Source of the DNA: Apibacter muscae
GTDB lineage: Bacteria; Bacteroidota; Bacteroidia; Flavobacteriales; Weeksellaceae
Length of the DNA: 64,000 nucleotides
Assembly (NCBI RefSeq): GCF_007845635.1
Contig: NZ_SELG01000042.1
Span: forward strand, 1 to 64,000
Reading direction: 5' to 3'
Part shown: piece by piece, positions 26,640-36,883 of the stretch
How the letters are laid out: each line of letters starts with the position of its first letter
Position numbering within the stretch: position 1 is the stretch's first letter
Translations under genes and position numbers: made by a program
Notes under the pieces: model-generated
What the model was told of the DNA's origin: nothing
The model's database searches: none
What the model saw: only the letters and a program-made list of their open reading frames with translations

Positions 26640-27560
26640 TTACATTTTTTCAAAATCAATTGTTTCTAATTCACTAGGTAGTAAGGTGGAAGCAAAAATG
26701 GTTTCAGCCTCTTCTTTAAATACAGAAAAATCAGAATATCGGTTGGAAAAATGACCTAAAATCAAGTGTTTCACTTTTGCTTCCTTAGCAATTTTTGCTG
26801 CCTCAAGCGCAGTACTATGTTTAGTTTTACGTGCAAGATCTTCTAAATCGTTAAGAAATGTAGATTCATGATACAAGACATCTACATCTTTAATTAAATC
26901 TATAATATCAGGTTTATATGAGGTATCCGAACAATAAGCGTAGCTATAAGAATGTTTGGCTTCATAAGTGAGTTTTTCATTCGATATAATAGTTTTGCCA
27001 TCTTCGCTTACCCAATCTTTACCTAATTTTAAATTATGATAATCGCAAACCTCAATTTGTGGATATTGGTTTATACTTTCTATATTAAGTCTTTTAGGCT
27101 TGGCTTTTTCTTTAAATATAAAACCATTGGTATATACACGATGATCCAAAGGAATGGTATGTACCGTTAATTTATTGTCTTCGTAGATCAATTGAGAATC
27201 TGTAGAGGATAGCTCTATAAAATTTAACTTAAAAATTTGGTAACTTTCAGTTAAACTCAATTGATTTTCAATAAACATTTTAATGCCTTTAGGGCCATAA
27301 ATATTTAAAATATTTTCTCTCCCTAATAATAAAAAGGTAGATATTAAACCTATAAGACCAAATACATGATCACCATGCAAATGAGAAATAAATATATGAT
27401 TGATTTTAGAAAATTTAGCTTTTGCTCTTCTTAACTGTACCTGTGTACCTTCACCACAATCAATTAAAAATAAATTTTCTTGGATATCAAGCAATTGAGC
27501 ACTAGGGTGAGAATTAATGGTGGGTATTGCTGAATTAAAACCAAGGATTGTAAGTTTCAT
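26640..27560 (-). CDS. rnz: Ribonuclease Z
   Basis: 306 residues. A zinc metallo-beta-lactamase-fold endonuclease that trims tRNA 3' ends. The zinc motif SHLHGDHVFGLIG is near residue 61, further ligands are in YCSDTSYKPDI and HLILGHFSNRY, and the tail contains the PxKxxx-like substrate arm (EKAKPKRLNIES near 150). The length matches bacterial RNase Z. It stands alone, divergent from the symporter gene. Confidence 0.93.
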   Translation of the reverse strand: MKLTILGFNSAIPTINSHPSAQLLDIQENLFLIDCGEGTQVQLRRAKAKFSKINHIFISHLHGDHVFGLIGLISTFLLLGRENILNIYGPKGIKMFIENQLSLTESYQIFKLNFIELSSTDSQLIYEDNKLTVHTIPLDHRVYTNGFIFKEKAKPKRLNIESINQYPQIEVCDYHNLKLGKDWVSEDGKTIISNEKLTYEAKHSYSYAYCSDTSYKPDIIDLIKDVDVLYHESTFLNDLEDLARKTKHSTALEAAKIAKEAKVKHLILGHFSNRYSDFSVFKEEAETIFASTLLPSELETIDFEKM

Positions 27561-27797
27561 AAGATTTTTTATTAATAATTCTTTAATTGTTCTTAAAAAT
27601 AATAAATATATAATTGACTACATACTAAAAAAAAAATTTTGATAGATATTTATATAAAACAATTAATTATTTTATTTTTAATATACTATAAATCAATTAG
27701 ATGAATAGATCCTGAACATAATTATCCAATTTTTTTAAATTTTTGTCAATTTTATATTCAGATAATTTATATATTGAAAAACCAAAAATTGAGAAAT

Positions 27798-29117
27798 ATG
27801 AAATTACTAAAAAGTCTATATGTACAAGTGATAATTGCTATTATTGTTGGTATTCTTATAGGACATTTTTATCCAAGTCATTCAGAAGTTGTCGATGGAG
27901 TAAATAAAAATATACCAGGATTTGCTGAAAAGTTAAAACCTCTGGGCGATGGTTTTATTAAGCTTATTAAAATGATCGTTGGACCATTAATCTTCTGTAC
28001 CATTGTTATCGGTATAGCAGGCATGGAAGATACCAAAAAAGTAGGTAAAGTAGGAGTTACTGCGATTGTATACTTTGAAATTATGACAACAATTGCATTA
28101 ATCATTGGATTGTTATTCGTAAATATACTAAAACCCGGGAATGGGATGAATGTGGATCCTAAGGAATTAGATTCATCATCCGTATCTGGTTACATAGATA
28201 AGGCTAATCATGAGGATGGAAATGCTCTCGTAGATTTTATAATGGGAATGATTCCGGATAATGTAATTGCATCTCTTTCATCTAATAATTTACTTCAAGT
28301 ATTGGTATTTGCTGTACTATTTGGTTTTGCAATGACTAAAATTGGTCCTAAAGCTTCTAAACCAGTATTAACTGTTTTACAATCCTTTCTTGATGGTCTA
28401 TTTGCAATTATTAAAATGATAATGTATTTAGCTCCTATAGGTGCTTTTGGTGCCATGGCTTATACCATTGGTCGATATGGTATATCTTCTTTAAGCAATT
28501 TAGGTATGTTAATTCTATGTTTCTATTTAACATGCATAATATTTATTTTTGGAGTTATTGGAGCCGTCCTTTATTACAATAAAATAAATGTTTTTAAATT
28601 CATTAAATATATAAAGGAAGAATTACTTATCGTTTTAGGAACTTCTTCTTCTGAATCAGCCTTACCAGGCATAATGAAAAAAATGGAAGATATTGGTTGT
28701 GCAAAATCAGTGGTTGGATTAGTTATTCCTACAGGTTATTCATTTAACTTAGATGGAACTTCAATTTATTTAACCATGGCAGCCGTATTTATTTCTCAGG
28801 CATTGAATTCGCATTTGACCATTGGTCAAGAAATTACATTGTTACTAGTTTTACTTTTAACCTCTAAAGGAGCAGCAGGAGTTACTGGAAGTGGTTTTAT
28901 AACTTTGGCAGCTACATTGCCAGTGGTAGGAGATTTACCAGTTGAATCTGTAGCTTTAATTTTTGGTATTGACAAGTTTATGAGTGAGGCACGTGCATTA
29001 ACAAATATTATTGGAAATGCAGCAGCAACTATAGTGGTAGCAAGGAGAGAAAATGAGTTTGATACATCTATGGCAAAAGAAATTCTTATATCAAGTGAAG
29101 TTGCTAAAGCAAGTTAA
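27798..29117 (+). CDS. Dicarboxylate/amino acid:cation symporter
   Basis: About 439 residues of the DAACS (GltP/DctA) family, moving C4-dicarboxylates or acidic amino acids with H+ or Na+. The conserved serine-rich loop [20 protein letters not shown], the [17 protein letters not shown] helix and [11 protein letters not shown] are all seen. The frame is open from a TTG at 27774, but the ATG at 27798 ([15 protein letters not shown]) places the first helix normally and is chosen. A terminator follows. Glutamate versus succinate specificity cannot be decided by eye. Confidence 0.92.
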   Translation: MKLLKSLYVQVIIAIIVGILIGHFYPSHSEVVDGVNKNIPGFAEKLKPLGDGFIKLIKMIVGPLIFCTIVIGIAGMEDTKKVGKVGVTAIVYFEIMTTIALIIGLLFVNILKPGNGMNVDPKELDSSSVSGYIDKANHEDGNALVDFIMGMIPDNVIASLSSNNLLQVLVFAVLFGFAMTKIGPKASKPVLTVLQSFLDGLFAIIKMIMYLAPIGAFGAMAYTIGRYGISSLSNLGMLILCFYLTCIIFIFGVIGAVLYYNKINVFKFIKYIKEELLIVLGTSSSESALPGIMKKMEDIGCAKSVVGLVIPTGYSFNLDGTSIYLTMAAVFISQALNSHLTIGQEITLLLVLLLTSKGAAGVTGSGFITLAATLPVVGDLPVESVALIFGIDKFMSEARALTNIIGNAAATIVVARRENEFDTSMAKEILISSEVAKAS

Positions 29118-29147
29118 AAATAGGTGAAAATTTATACTTTACTTAAT

Positions 29148-29181
29148 AAAAAAGAGATAGTTATTGAATTATCTCTTTTTT
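29148..29181 (+). terminator. Terminator after the symporter gene
   Basis: Stem aaaaaagagata pairs with tatctctttttt around a ten-base loop, ending in a T-run, 30 bases past the stop. Confidence 0.75.
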
Positions 29182-29317
29182 ATTATTTAAAATTTTTATA
29201 AAAAATATAGCTTTAAAAGCATTTTTTATAGATAATAAAATCTTAAATGAATTAATATAAAGTCATTTATTAATAAATATTGTAACCAATATAATTTTTT
29301 TAATAATTAAAAAACTA

Positions 29318-29325
29318 TAAATTTG
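29318..29325 (+). promoter_or_regulatory. Candidate -7 promoter element for guaB
   Basis: TAAATTTG followed by C fits TAnnTTTG and ends 16 bases before the guaB ATG. No TTG is found at the usual -33 distance. Confidence 0.55.
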
Positions 29326-29341
29326 CATCGCAAAAGCCCAT

Positions 29342-30802
29342 ATGTCACTTAGTAAAAAAATTATTGAAGAGGCCATCACTTTTGACGATGTACTTCTTGT
29401 TCCTGCTTATTCAGAAATTTTACCTTCTCAAGTATCCTTAAAAACAAATTTAACACAAAAAATAGAGTTAAATATTCCTATTGTTTCAGCCGCCATGGAT
29501 ACTGTTACTGAATCTAGTTTAGCTATAACACTAGCTAGGGAAGGAGGTTTAGGGTTTATTCATAAAAATATGCCGATTGAACAACAAGCTTCAGAAGTAA
29601 ATCGCGTAAAAAGGTCTGAGAATGGAATGATCTCTAATCCTATTACACTCAGTAGAAAACATAGCTTAAAAGAAGCTTTAAGTTTAATGCAGGAGTATAG
29701 AATTTCAGGTTTACCTGTGATCGAAGAGGATGATACTCTTGTAGGCATTATTACCAATAGAGACATAAAATATCAATCGAATTTAGAGCAAAGGGTGGAT
29801 GAGGTAATGACCAAAAATAATATTATTACTTCAACTAAAGATACTTCATTAGAGCAAGCAAAACAAATTCTTTTAGATAATAGAATTGAAAAGTTACCTA
29901 TCACGGATAAAAATAACAAATTAATTGGATTAATAACTATCAAGGATATTGATAATTTGTTAGAATACCCAAGTGCTTGTAAAGATTCTAATGGCAGATT
30001 AAGGGTAGGAGCAGGTGTAGGTGTTGGAGTGGACACACTGGATAGGGTAGATGCTCTAGTAAAAGCAGGTGTTGACATCATTGCTGTAGATTCTGCGCAT
30101 GGGCATTCCATAAATGTTATTAATAAAATTAAAGAAATTAAAAATTCATTCCCTGAATTGGATGTTATTGGAGGAAACATAGTTACGGCAGAAGCAGCCA
30201 AAGATTTAATTGATGCAGGTGCAAATGCACTCAAAGTGGGAGTAGGTCCAGGATCTATTTGTACGACAAGAGTAGTTGCAGGGGTAGGTGTTCCTCAGTT
30301 ATCGGCGATAAATAACGTTTTTGAATATGCTTCACAACACAATATTCCGGTTATAGCAGATGGAGGTATTAAATTATCAGGGGATATAGTGAAAGCTATA
30401 GCTAGCGGAGCATCATGTGTTATGTTAGGTTCCTTATTTGCTGGAACGGAAGAAGCACCCGGGGATGAAATAATTTTTCAAGGAAGAAAATTTAAAAGTT
30501 ACCAAGGAATGGGTTCACTATCAGCAATGAAAAGAGGAAGTAAAGATCGATATTTCCAATCAGAGGCTAAAAAATTAGTTCCTGAGGGGATTGAAGGTAG
30601 AGTTCCTTATAAAGGTAAAATATCTGATGTTGTGTATCAATTGTGCGGAGGAATTCGTGCTGGAATGGGCTATTGTGGAACAAAAAATTTAGAAGAGTTG
30701 AAGCGAGATAGTAAAATGGTGAAAATTTCTTCAGCTGGATTAAAAGAAAGTCATCCTCATGATGTTATAATTACTCAAGAGGCACCCAATTATACAAATT
30801 AA
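29342..30802 (+). CDS. guaB: IMP dehydrogenase
   Basis: 486 residues. Oxidises IMP to XMP, the committed step of GMP synthesis. A catalytic barrel is interrupted by two CBS domains (about residues 95-205, [20 protein letters not shown]). The active-site loop [15 protein letters not shown] has Cys near 306, and the flap motif follows [12 protein letters not shown]. Both length and motifs are normal. It has its own promoter core and a strong terminator, so it is a single-gene unit. Confidence 0.97.
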   Translation: MSLSKKIIEEAITFDDVLLVPAYSEILPSQVSLKTNLTQKIELNIPIVSAAMDTVTESSLAITLAREGGLGFIHKNMPIEQQASEVNRVKRSENGMISNPITLSRKHSLKEALSLMQEYRISGLPVIEEDDTLVGIITNRDIKYQSNLEQRVDEVMTKNNIITSTKDTSLEQAKQILLDNRIEKLPITDKNNKLIGLITIKDIDNLLEYPSACKDSNGRLRVGAGVGVGVDTLDRVDALVKAGVDIIAVDSAHGHSINVINKIKEIKNSFPELDVIGGNIVTAEAAKDLIDAGANALKVGVGPGSICTTRVVAGVGVPQLSAINNVFEYASQHNIPVIADGGIKLSGDIVKAIASGASCVMLGSLFAGTEEAPGDEIIFQGRKFKSYQGMGSLSAMKRGSKDRYFQSEAKKLVPEGIEGRVPYKGKISDVVYQLCGGIRAGMGYCGTKNLEELKRDSKMVKISSAGLKESHPHDVIITQEAPNYTN

Positions 30803-30810
30803 TACTAAAT

Positions 30811-30844
30811 AAAAAGCTTCTTAATATTTTAAGAAGCTTTTTTT
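30811..30844 (+). terminator. Terminator after guaB
   Basis: A 14-base-pair stem (aaaaagcttcttaa with ttaagaagcttttt) around a four-base loop, ending in Ts, 8 bases past the stop. Its A/T flanks would also serve the convergent cmk. Confidence 0.9.
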
Positions 30845-30866
30845 ACAATTTAAATTATAGTCAATT

Positions 30867-31550
30867 TTACAAATTTATTTTTGAGATAACTATCTGTTTT
30901 ATTTTACGATATGTTTGTTCTTTATCTAGGAAAGTATTATCTATTAAGTAGGCATTTTCAGCCATTTTTAAAGGAGACAATATTCTATGTTCGTCAATGT
31001 AATCCCTTTTAATTAAATTTTCTTTGACTTCCTCATAGGTAATAATGGAAGATTTATTTTTTAATTCTAAATATCTTCTTTGGGCTCTTATATCAATACT
31101 AGCAGTAATAAAAAATTTTAAATCAGCGTTTGGAAATACTACAGTACCAATATCTCTACCATCCATAACAATACTTTCGCTCTTTCCTAATTCTCTTTGT
31201 TTTTCAACTAGAAAACTTCTTACTTCAGGGATTTTTGCTATGGTTGAAACTGATTCTGATACTTTTAAATCTCTAATTTTGGGTTCAAAGTTTTCATCGT
31301 TTAAATAAATATCATTCGTATTAGTTATAGGATTATAGATAAATTTTAAGTGAATATTTTTAAGTGCAGCTATTACTTTTTTTTCATTTATTGAATGACC
31401 TTCATTAAAATTAATTAAACCATAAAGAGTTATTGCTCTATACATAGCTCCCGTATCTATATGTGTCCAACCCAGATCTTTGGCTAAAGATTTAGCATAA
31501 GTACTTTTTCCGGTGGAAGAATGCCCGTCAATAGCTATGGTATATATCAT
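30867..31550 (-). CDS. cmk: Cytidylate kinase
   Basis: 227 residues. Phosphorylates CMP and dCMP to the diphosphates. The P-loop is GHSSTGKST at residues 9-17, followed by DTGAMYRA and VMDGRDIGTVVFPNADLKFF, which are characteristic of CMP kinase. It starts 13 bases after the arginine decarboxylase stop and is probably co-transcribed with it, and it converges on guaB. Confidence 0.95.
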   Translation of the reverse strand: MIYTIAIDGHSSTGKSTYAKSLAKDLGWTHIDTGAMYRAITLYGLINFNEGHSINEKKVIAALKNIHLKFIYNPITNTNDIYLNDENFEPKIRDLKVSESVSTIAKIPEVRSFLVEKQRELGKSESIVMDGRDIGTVVFPNADLKFFITASIDIRAQRRYLELKNKSSIITYEEVKENLIKRDYIDEHRILSPLKMAENAYLIDNTFLDKEQTYRKIKQIVISKINL

Positions 31551-31563
31551 TTTTATAAATCAT

Positions 31564-32955
31564 TTAATAACCCAAAAGATCCAATATTTCTTTATGGCTC
31601 TGTTCTTCTCTAAAAACTTTATAATTTAATTTACCATCTTTGTCTTTGTCAATCAGAATATGTTTAGGTCCTGGAACTAGGCAATGATGTACTCCTCCAA
31701 AACCACTAATAGAATCTTGATAAGCACCGGTATTGAAAAATCCTATATACAAAGGCTTTTCTTCATTAAATATAGGTAGATAAATAGCGTTTACATGTTG
31801 CTCTGAATTATAATAATCATCGCTATCGCAAGTTAATCCGCCAAGAAAGACTCTCTCGTAGGAATCTTCCCACCGATTAATAGGTAGCATTACAAAACGA
31901 CGGGATATTGCCCAAGAATCTGGTAAAGTCGTCATGAATGAACTATCAATCATATTCCACTTTTCTCTATCATTCTGTCTTTTTTGACTTAATATTTTAT
32001 ATACTACACCACCACTTTCACCTACGGTAAAAGACCCAAATTCAGTATAAATGGTAGGTTCTTCAACACCTTCACCCTCACAGAATTTTTTAATTTGATA
32101 GGTGATTTCATTAATCATATAATAATAATCATAATCAAAAGACAATGAAGTTTTTACAGGAAATCCACCACCGATATTAAGGGAATCTACTTCTGGTGCA
32201 ATTTTTTTTAATCTAGCATAAACACGTAAGCATTTATAAAGTTCATTCCAATAATAGGAAGTATCTTTAATTCCAGTATTGATAAAAAAATGAAGCATTT
32301 TCAATCTAGCAAAAGGATGATTTTGAATTCTTTGTGCATAGTAAGGGATTATATCTTTATATCCTATTCCTAAACGGGATGTATAAAATTCAAACTTAGG
32401 TTCTTCTTCAGAAGCAATTCGTATTCCTACATTGAAATTACTATCAATACTGTCTGATAAACGTTCTAGCTCTTTAAAATTATCTAAAACAGGAATTATA
32501 TTACTAAATCCACCGTTAATCATTTCTGCTATATTCTTAAGGTATTCCTCAGTTTTAAATCCGTTGCATATAACCTCAATATTTTTATCCACCGAACCTT
32601 TTTCGTATAGCTTTTTTATAATTTCAATATCATTGGAAAAAGAAGTTTCTAAACTTATATTATTTTTTAAAGCTTCTTCTACAACAAATGAAAAATGACT
32701 GGATTTAGTACAATAACAATATTTATAATCTCCTTTATAATCATTTTCCTTAAAAGACTTTTTAAACCATTCTTTGGTTTGCAAAATATTTTCAGAAATC
32801 TTGGGTAAATAATTAAATTTAAATGGAGTTCCAAATTTTTCAATGAGATCCATCAATGGAATATCATGAAAAAGTAGATTTCCATTATTTACTTTAAATT
32901 CAGGTTGAGGAAAATCAAAAGTTTGTTGTATTAAATCGTAGTATTTTATTTTCAT
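31564..32955 (-). CDS. speA: Arginine decarboxylase, PLP-dependent fold III
   Basis: 463 residues. Converts arginine to agmatine for polyamine synthesis. The alanine-racemase-fold PLP lysine is in CYCTKSSHFSFVVEEAL near residue 82, SLNIGGGFPVKTSLSF binds the phosphate, and TYTEFGSFTVGESGG-like sequence and GAYQDSISGFGG form the rest of the site. It is shorter than E. coli SpeA (about 650 residues), as in many Bacteroidota, so the alternative of a diaminopimelate- or carboxynorspermidine-type decarboxylase was weighed; the sequence is closer to the Bacteroidota SpeA type. It is followed by cmk. Confidence 0.82.
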   Translation of the reverse strand: MKIKYYDLIQQTFDFPQPEFKVNNGNLLFHDIPLMDLIEKFGTPFKFNYLPKISENILQTKEWFKKSFKENDYKGDYKYCYCTKSSHFSFVVEEALKNNISLETSFSNDIEIIKKLYEKGSVDKNIEVICNGFKTEEYLKNIAEMINGGFSNIIPVLDNFKELERLSDSIDSNFNVGIRIASEEEPKFEFYTSRLGIGYKDIIPYYAQRIQNHPFARLKMLHFFINTGIKDTSYYWNELYKCLRVYARLKKIAPEVDSLNIGGGFPVKTSLSFDYDYYYMINEITYQIKKFCEGEGVEEPTIYTEFGSFTVGESGGVVYKILSQKRQNDREKWNMIDSSFMTTLPDSWAISRRFVMLPINRWEDSYERVFLGGLTCDSDDYYNSEQHVNAIYLPIFNEEKPLYIGFFNTGAYQDSISGFGGVHHCLVPGPKHILIDKDKDGKLNYKVFREEQSHKEILDLLGY

Positions 32956-33090
32956 TTTATATTTACGAAAAATTTATTATACAAATATCTTTAAAAATTG
33001 TAATTCTAAAGTAATAAATGTAAAATATTATTTTTTTGAAATATATTGAATTGCATTATTTATAAAATTATTTAAAAAATAAATTAGAGC

Positions 33091-33711
33091 ATGTCAGAAA
33101 TTTTCCAATATCGTACCATTGATAAGCCTATAACTAATTTTCTTCTAAGGATTAAAGGAAGTAAATTTTATGGATTATTATTATATATGGAAAATGAAAA
33201 TGATTTAAATATTTTTTTACAAAAATCTAAAGATCTATATCCGCAAGCCACTCATTATTGTTATGCTTACCGAATAGGGGTTAAAGGAGAAAAGTTTAGA
33301 GTTAATGACGATGGAGAACCCTCAGGAACTGCTGGATTACCTATATATAATCAATTATTATCCGCAGATATAGTTAATGTTTTATTAATTGTTGTAAGGT
33401 ATTACGGAGGAACTAAGTTAGGGGTAAGTGGTTTAATAAAAGCATATAAAGAATGTTCACTTCAAACAATTAGTCAATCTAATATTATTGAGAAAGAAAT
33501 ATATGAGTGTTATGAATTAATTTTTAATTACGATAAACAATCCTTAGTTATGAATTTTTTAAAAAAATTACAAATAGAACCAATTTCCTTTAACTTCTTA
33601 GAAAATTGTAGTGTTAAGATTAAAGTTCCCGTAAAAAAAAGAGATTCGTTTCTTGATAAGTTTAATCCATTATTTCTGCAAAAATTTGTTAGCTATAAAT
33701 TATTAGCTTAG
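33091..33711 (+). CDS. YigZ/IMPACT family protein
   Basis: 206 residues. The N-terminal UPF0029 domain carries the signature VNDDGEPSGTAGLPIY and VVRYYGGTKLGVSGLIKAY. A C-terminal DUF1949-like domain follows (about 135-200). Homologues are linked to translation control or RNA binding; the exact function is not settled. It stands alone upstream of dnaA. Confidence 0.88.
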   Translation: MSEIFQYRTIDKPITNFLLRIKGSKFYGLLLYMENENDLNIFLQKSKDLYPQATHYCYAYRIGVKGEKFRVNDDGEPSGTAGLPIYNQLLSADIVNVLLIVVRYYGGTKLGVSGLIKAYKECSLQTISQSNIIEKEIYECYELIFNYDKQSLVMNFLKKLQIEPISFNFLENCSVKIKVPVKKRDSFLDKFNPLFLQKFVSYKLLA

Positions 33712-34001
33712 AATTTAATTATTAATAAAATTTTCTCTGCTTCATATAAATGAATAAAAAAATCAATATTATGTATATTTAGTTTTAATCTTAAATATTT
33801 ATTATATAAAGTAATTTGTATTAACAATCGTTTTTTATAAACAAATATTTTTTAAAGTTGTAATTTCATTATTTAATAGCAATAAATTTTTTTAAAAGCA
33901 ACAGGAAATCATCTTTTTTTTTTTAAAATAAATTAGGACTTTTGCACGGTAAACGAAAGAAGATTATACATTCGTTTCTATAAAAAAAAATCAGTATAAA
34001 A

Positions 34002-35432
34002 ATGTCAAAAACTTCGATTTCTGTTTGGGATTCTTGTCTTCAATATATCAGAGATAATATTTCTGAGAAATCTTATTTGACATGGTTTGAACCTGTAAAG
34101 GCTGTTAAATTACAAGAGAATGTATTAACTATACAAGTGCCTAGTAAGTTTTACTATGAATATTTAGAAGAGAATTATATTAAAATTATAAAAAGTGCAT
34201 TAACTAAAAATTTAGGTAAAGATGCTAAGCTTGTTTATTCCATTATGATGGAAAAAAAACAAATGACTGAGGAACCTTATACCGTTAATATTCCAAGTTC
34301 GCAAAAAGCTAAAATACAAGTTCAGGAAGTTGATGCTCCGCTCTTTGTAGAAAGAGGAGTAAAAAATCCATTTATAATCCCAGGATTACAAAAATTAAAA
34401 ATAGATAGTCAACTAAATACAAATTATACATTTGATAATTTTATTGAAGGAGAATCTAACCGTCTTGCTCGTTCTGCTGGTAAGCAAATAGCTAAAAGAC
34501 CTGGTGGTACTTCGTTTAATCCGTTTTTTATTTATAGTGGTGTTGGGTTAGGAAAAACTCATTTGGCACATGCAATTGGGCTAGAAGTTAAAAGGCTTCA
34601 ATCAGGTAAGACCGTTTTGTATGTTTCCATGGAAAAGTTTTGTCAACAGTTCCAAGAAGCTACAAAATCTAACAATAGAAATGATTTTATTCATTTCTAT
34701 CAAATGATAGATGTCTTAATTGTAGATGATATTCATTTTATTTCAGGTAAAAAAGGAACCCAAGAAGTTTTCTTTCATATTTTTAACCACTTACATCAAA
34801 GTGGCAAGCAAATTATTTTAACCTCTGATAAATCTCCAGTAGATATTCAGGATGTAGAGCAACGATTAATTTCCCGTTTTAAATGGGGATTATCTACAGA
34901 AATTCAGGTGCCTGATTATACTACAAGATTGGCGATTTTGAAACAAAAGATGGAATTTGATGGTATTGAACTTTCAGAAGAAGTACTTGAATACATTGCT
35001 CAGAATATTAAAACTAATATTAGAGAATTAGAAGGATCTCTTAATTCAATTATTGCGCAAGCCACCTTTAATAAGAAAGAGATTACTTTAGAACTTGTAC
35101 AAAAAACTTTAGATAGCTTAATAACAAATTCTAAAAAAGATATAACCATTGATTTTATTCAAAAATTAGTTTGTGATTACTTTAAAGTTCCTATAGATTT
35201 ATTACAATCTAAAACACGTAAGAGGGATATTGTACAGGCAAGACAGATTGCTATGTATTTTGCTAAAAAATATACCAATGCTTCCTTAACTTCCATTGGA
35301 AATCAAATTGGAAAGAGAGATCATGCTACCGTACTTCATGCATGTAAAACAGTAGATAATTTATTTGAAACAGATAGGATGTTTAAAACCTATGTGGATG
35401 ATCTTAATAAAAAATTAGCTTCGAATATATGA
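34002..35432 (+). CDS. dnaA: Chromosomal replication initiator DnaA
   Basis: 476 residues. AAA+ initiator that binds oriC and opens DNA. Walker A GVGLGKTHLAHAIG is near residue 180, Walker B VLIVDDIHFISG near 240, and the DnaA-box-binding signature KRDHATVLHACKTV near 439. Domain I at the N-terminus contains SEKSYLTWFEPV. The preceding spacer shows no evident DnaA-box cluster, so oriC need not be here. A weak promoter-like GACTTTTGC lies about 50 bases upstream. Its last four bases (ATGA) overlap the next gene. Confidence 0.96.
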   Translation: MSKTSISVWDSCLQYIRDNISEKSYLTWFEPVKAVKLQENVLTIQVPSKFYYEYLEENYIKIIKSALTKNLGKDAKLVYSIMMEKKQMTEEPYTVNIPSSQKAKIQVQEVDAPLFVERGVKNPFIIPGLQKLKIDSQLNTNYTFDNFIEGESNRLARSAGKQIAKRPGGTSFNPFFIYSGVGLGKTHLAHAIGLEVKRLQSGKTVLYVSMEKFCQQFQEATKSNNRNDFIHFYQMIDVLIVDDIHFISGKKGTQEVFFHIFNHLHQSGKQIILTSDKSPVDIQDVEQRLISRFKWGLSTEIQVPDYTTRLAILKQKMEFDGIELSEEVLEYIAQNIKTNIRELEGSLNSIIAQATFNKKEITLELVQKTLDSLITNSKKDITIDFIQKLVCDYFKVPIDLLQSKTRKRDIVQARQIAMYFAKKYTNASLTSIGNQIGKRDHATVLHACKTVDNLFETDRMFKTYVDDLNKKLASNI

Positions 35433-35887
35433 AAATATTAATGGTTTGTTTAGGGAATATTTGTCGTTCACCTATGGCAGAAGGTATTTTAAGATCTAAA
35501 CTGCCGGAAAATTTTATTGTTGATAGTGCTGGTATCGCAGATTATCATGTTAATGATAAACCAGACAAAAGAGCTATTGAAATCTGTAAGGAACATAATA
35601 TTGATATATCTCATTTAAAAGGTAGACAATTTTTGCCTTCAGATTTTGATGATTTTGATTTGATTTACGTGATGGATCATGCTAATTTTGGAGATATAAT
35701 CTTTAAAGCAAGGAAGGAAGCAGATAAAAGAAAGGTTAGAATGATACTTTCGGATGTTTACGAAAATCCAAAACAACAAAGCATTCCCGATCCTTACTAT
35801 GGTGATGAAAATGATTTTAAAAAAGTTTTTCAACAATTAGATTTAGCTTGCACTTCAATTGCTGAAAAACTCTTAAGTGCTAATTAA
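35429..35887 (+). CDS. Low-molecular-weight protein tyrosine phosphatase
   Basis: 152 residues. The P-loop CLGNICRSPMAEG sits at residues 7-19 and the general-acid Asp motif DPYYGDEND near 120, so this is an active LMW-PTP fold. Such enzymes (Wzb/Etp type) often dephosphorylate Wzc-like kinases in capsule synthesis. Here it is coupled to dnaA by an ATGA overlap and lies about 5 kb from the Wzc gene of this window, so that partnership is only suggested. It is convergent with the NifU-type gene. Confidence 0.9.
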   Translation: MKILMVCLGNICRSPMAEGILRSKLPENFIVDSAGIADYHVNDKPDKRAIEICKEHNIDISHLKGRQFLPSDFDDFDLIYVMDHANFGDIIFKARKEADKRKVRMILSDVYENPKQQSIPDPYYGDENDFKKVFQQLDLACTSIAEKLLSAN

Positions 35888-35918
35888 TTAATTAAAATTT
35901 CTATAAAATTAATTTGTA

Positions 35919-35944
35919 TCAATGGATATTAATTTATCCATTGA
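35919..35944. terminator. Perfect hairpin between convergent genes
   Basis: tcaatggata and tatccattga form a 10-base-pair stem around ttaatt, overlapping the end of the NifU-type gene. There is no clean T-run, so it may be a weak terminator or a 3' mRNA stabiliser. Confidence 0.45.
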
Positions 35945-36806
35945 TTGCTTCAACATTTTCAACTTCGTTTGGAAGCATCTGCTTTAATAAGTTTTCAATT
36001 CCATTCTTTAGAGTTATGATCGATGATGGGCATCCGCTACAAGCTCCTTGTAATATCATTTTAGCCGTTTTAGTTGTCTCATCAAAAGATACCAAATCTA
36101 TATTTCCACCATCTCCAGACACTGCTGGCAAAACATATTCATCAAGAATTTTTTTTATTTTTTCTTCAATTGGAGTATATTCTTTTCTATCTGAATTTTC
36201 AATGCTTTCTTTAACAATTAATTCATTTAAATAACTGATGTCTTTATTATCCTTCAAGTATTCAGAAATATTGGTACGTATTTCCATGGCTATTTCTTGC
36301 CAGTCAAAATCCTTATTTTTTGTTATTGAAATAAAATTATCACAAATAAAAATTTCTTTTACATAAGGAAAACTTAAAAGGTATAATGCTAGCGGAACAT
36401 CTTTTGCTTCATGAACGTCTTTTATTTCAATAATTCCTTCTACTAAAATTCTGCTAGTAACAAACTTCATTACCTCTTGATTAGGAGTGGATTCTGCATA
36501 AACAGTTATTGGATTCTTTTGAGGCTTAATAATAATTGATGGATTTGCTAATAATTCATCAATAATAATTTCTTTAATTTCGTTTTGTACTAGTTCCCAA
36601 TCAATACTTTCATTTTTTTGGAGCGCTATAAAATTTGCAGTTATTAAAATTTTAGTTATAAATGAAAATTTTAATAATTCTTGTGCTAAAGGTATATTTT
36701 TAGCTTCATCAAAATTTGAAATTTCAAAACTGCCTTCTACCAAAGTATGTGGGGCAACAAATTTTATGATATCTTTATTAGGTGTATTTTCTATTTTTAA
36801 TTCCAT
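35934..36806 (-). CDS. NifU-type iron-sulfur scaffold with two Nfu_N domains
   Basis: About 290 residues. Two related Nfu N-terminal domains lie in tandem: PHTLVEGSFEISNFDEAKNI near 15 and SRILVEGIIEIKDVHEAKDV near 108. They are followed by a C-terminal NifU domain whose Fe-S motif ACSGCPSS contains CxxC near residue 252, preceded by SGDGGNIDLVSFDE. It should carry or deliver Fe-S clusters. The frame is open from a TTG at 36830, but ATG at 36806 (MELKIENTPN) gives a normal start. It is monocistronic, divergent from the gamma-carbonic anhydrase-like gene. Confidence 0.88.
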   Translation of the reverse strand: MELKIENTPNKDIIKFVAPHTLVEGSFEISNFDEAKNIPLAQELLKFSFITKILITANFIALQKNESIDWELVQNEIKEIIIDELLANPSIIIKPQKNPITVYAESTPNQEVMKFVTSRILVEGIIEIKDVHEAKDVPLALYLLSFPYVKEIFICDNFISITKNKDFDWQEIAMEIRTNISEYLKDNKDISYLNELIVKESIENSDRKEYTPIEEKIKKILDEYVLPAVSGDGGNIDLVSFDETTKTAKMILQGACSGCPSSIITLKNGIENLLKQMLPNEVENVEAING

Positions 36807-36883
36807 GAAATATTTATTTTTAACAATCAAAAATACGTAACTTGTTCTTATGATTAAAGTAAAATGTAAGATTGTATAAAAAT

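Noticed and set aside
27774-27774. TTG start for the dicarboxylate symporter
   Set aside because: The ATG at 27798 begins the first membrane helix correctly and needs no non-ATG start.
29773-30234. A 153-codon open frame antisense to guaB
   Set aside because: Shadow of the conserved guaB barrel; no sign of an independent protein.
33712-34001. Possible oriC upstream of dnaA
   Set aside because: I saw no cluster of DnaA boxes or the expected AT-unwinding layout beyond generally AT-rich DNA; dnaA is often away from oriC in this phylum.
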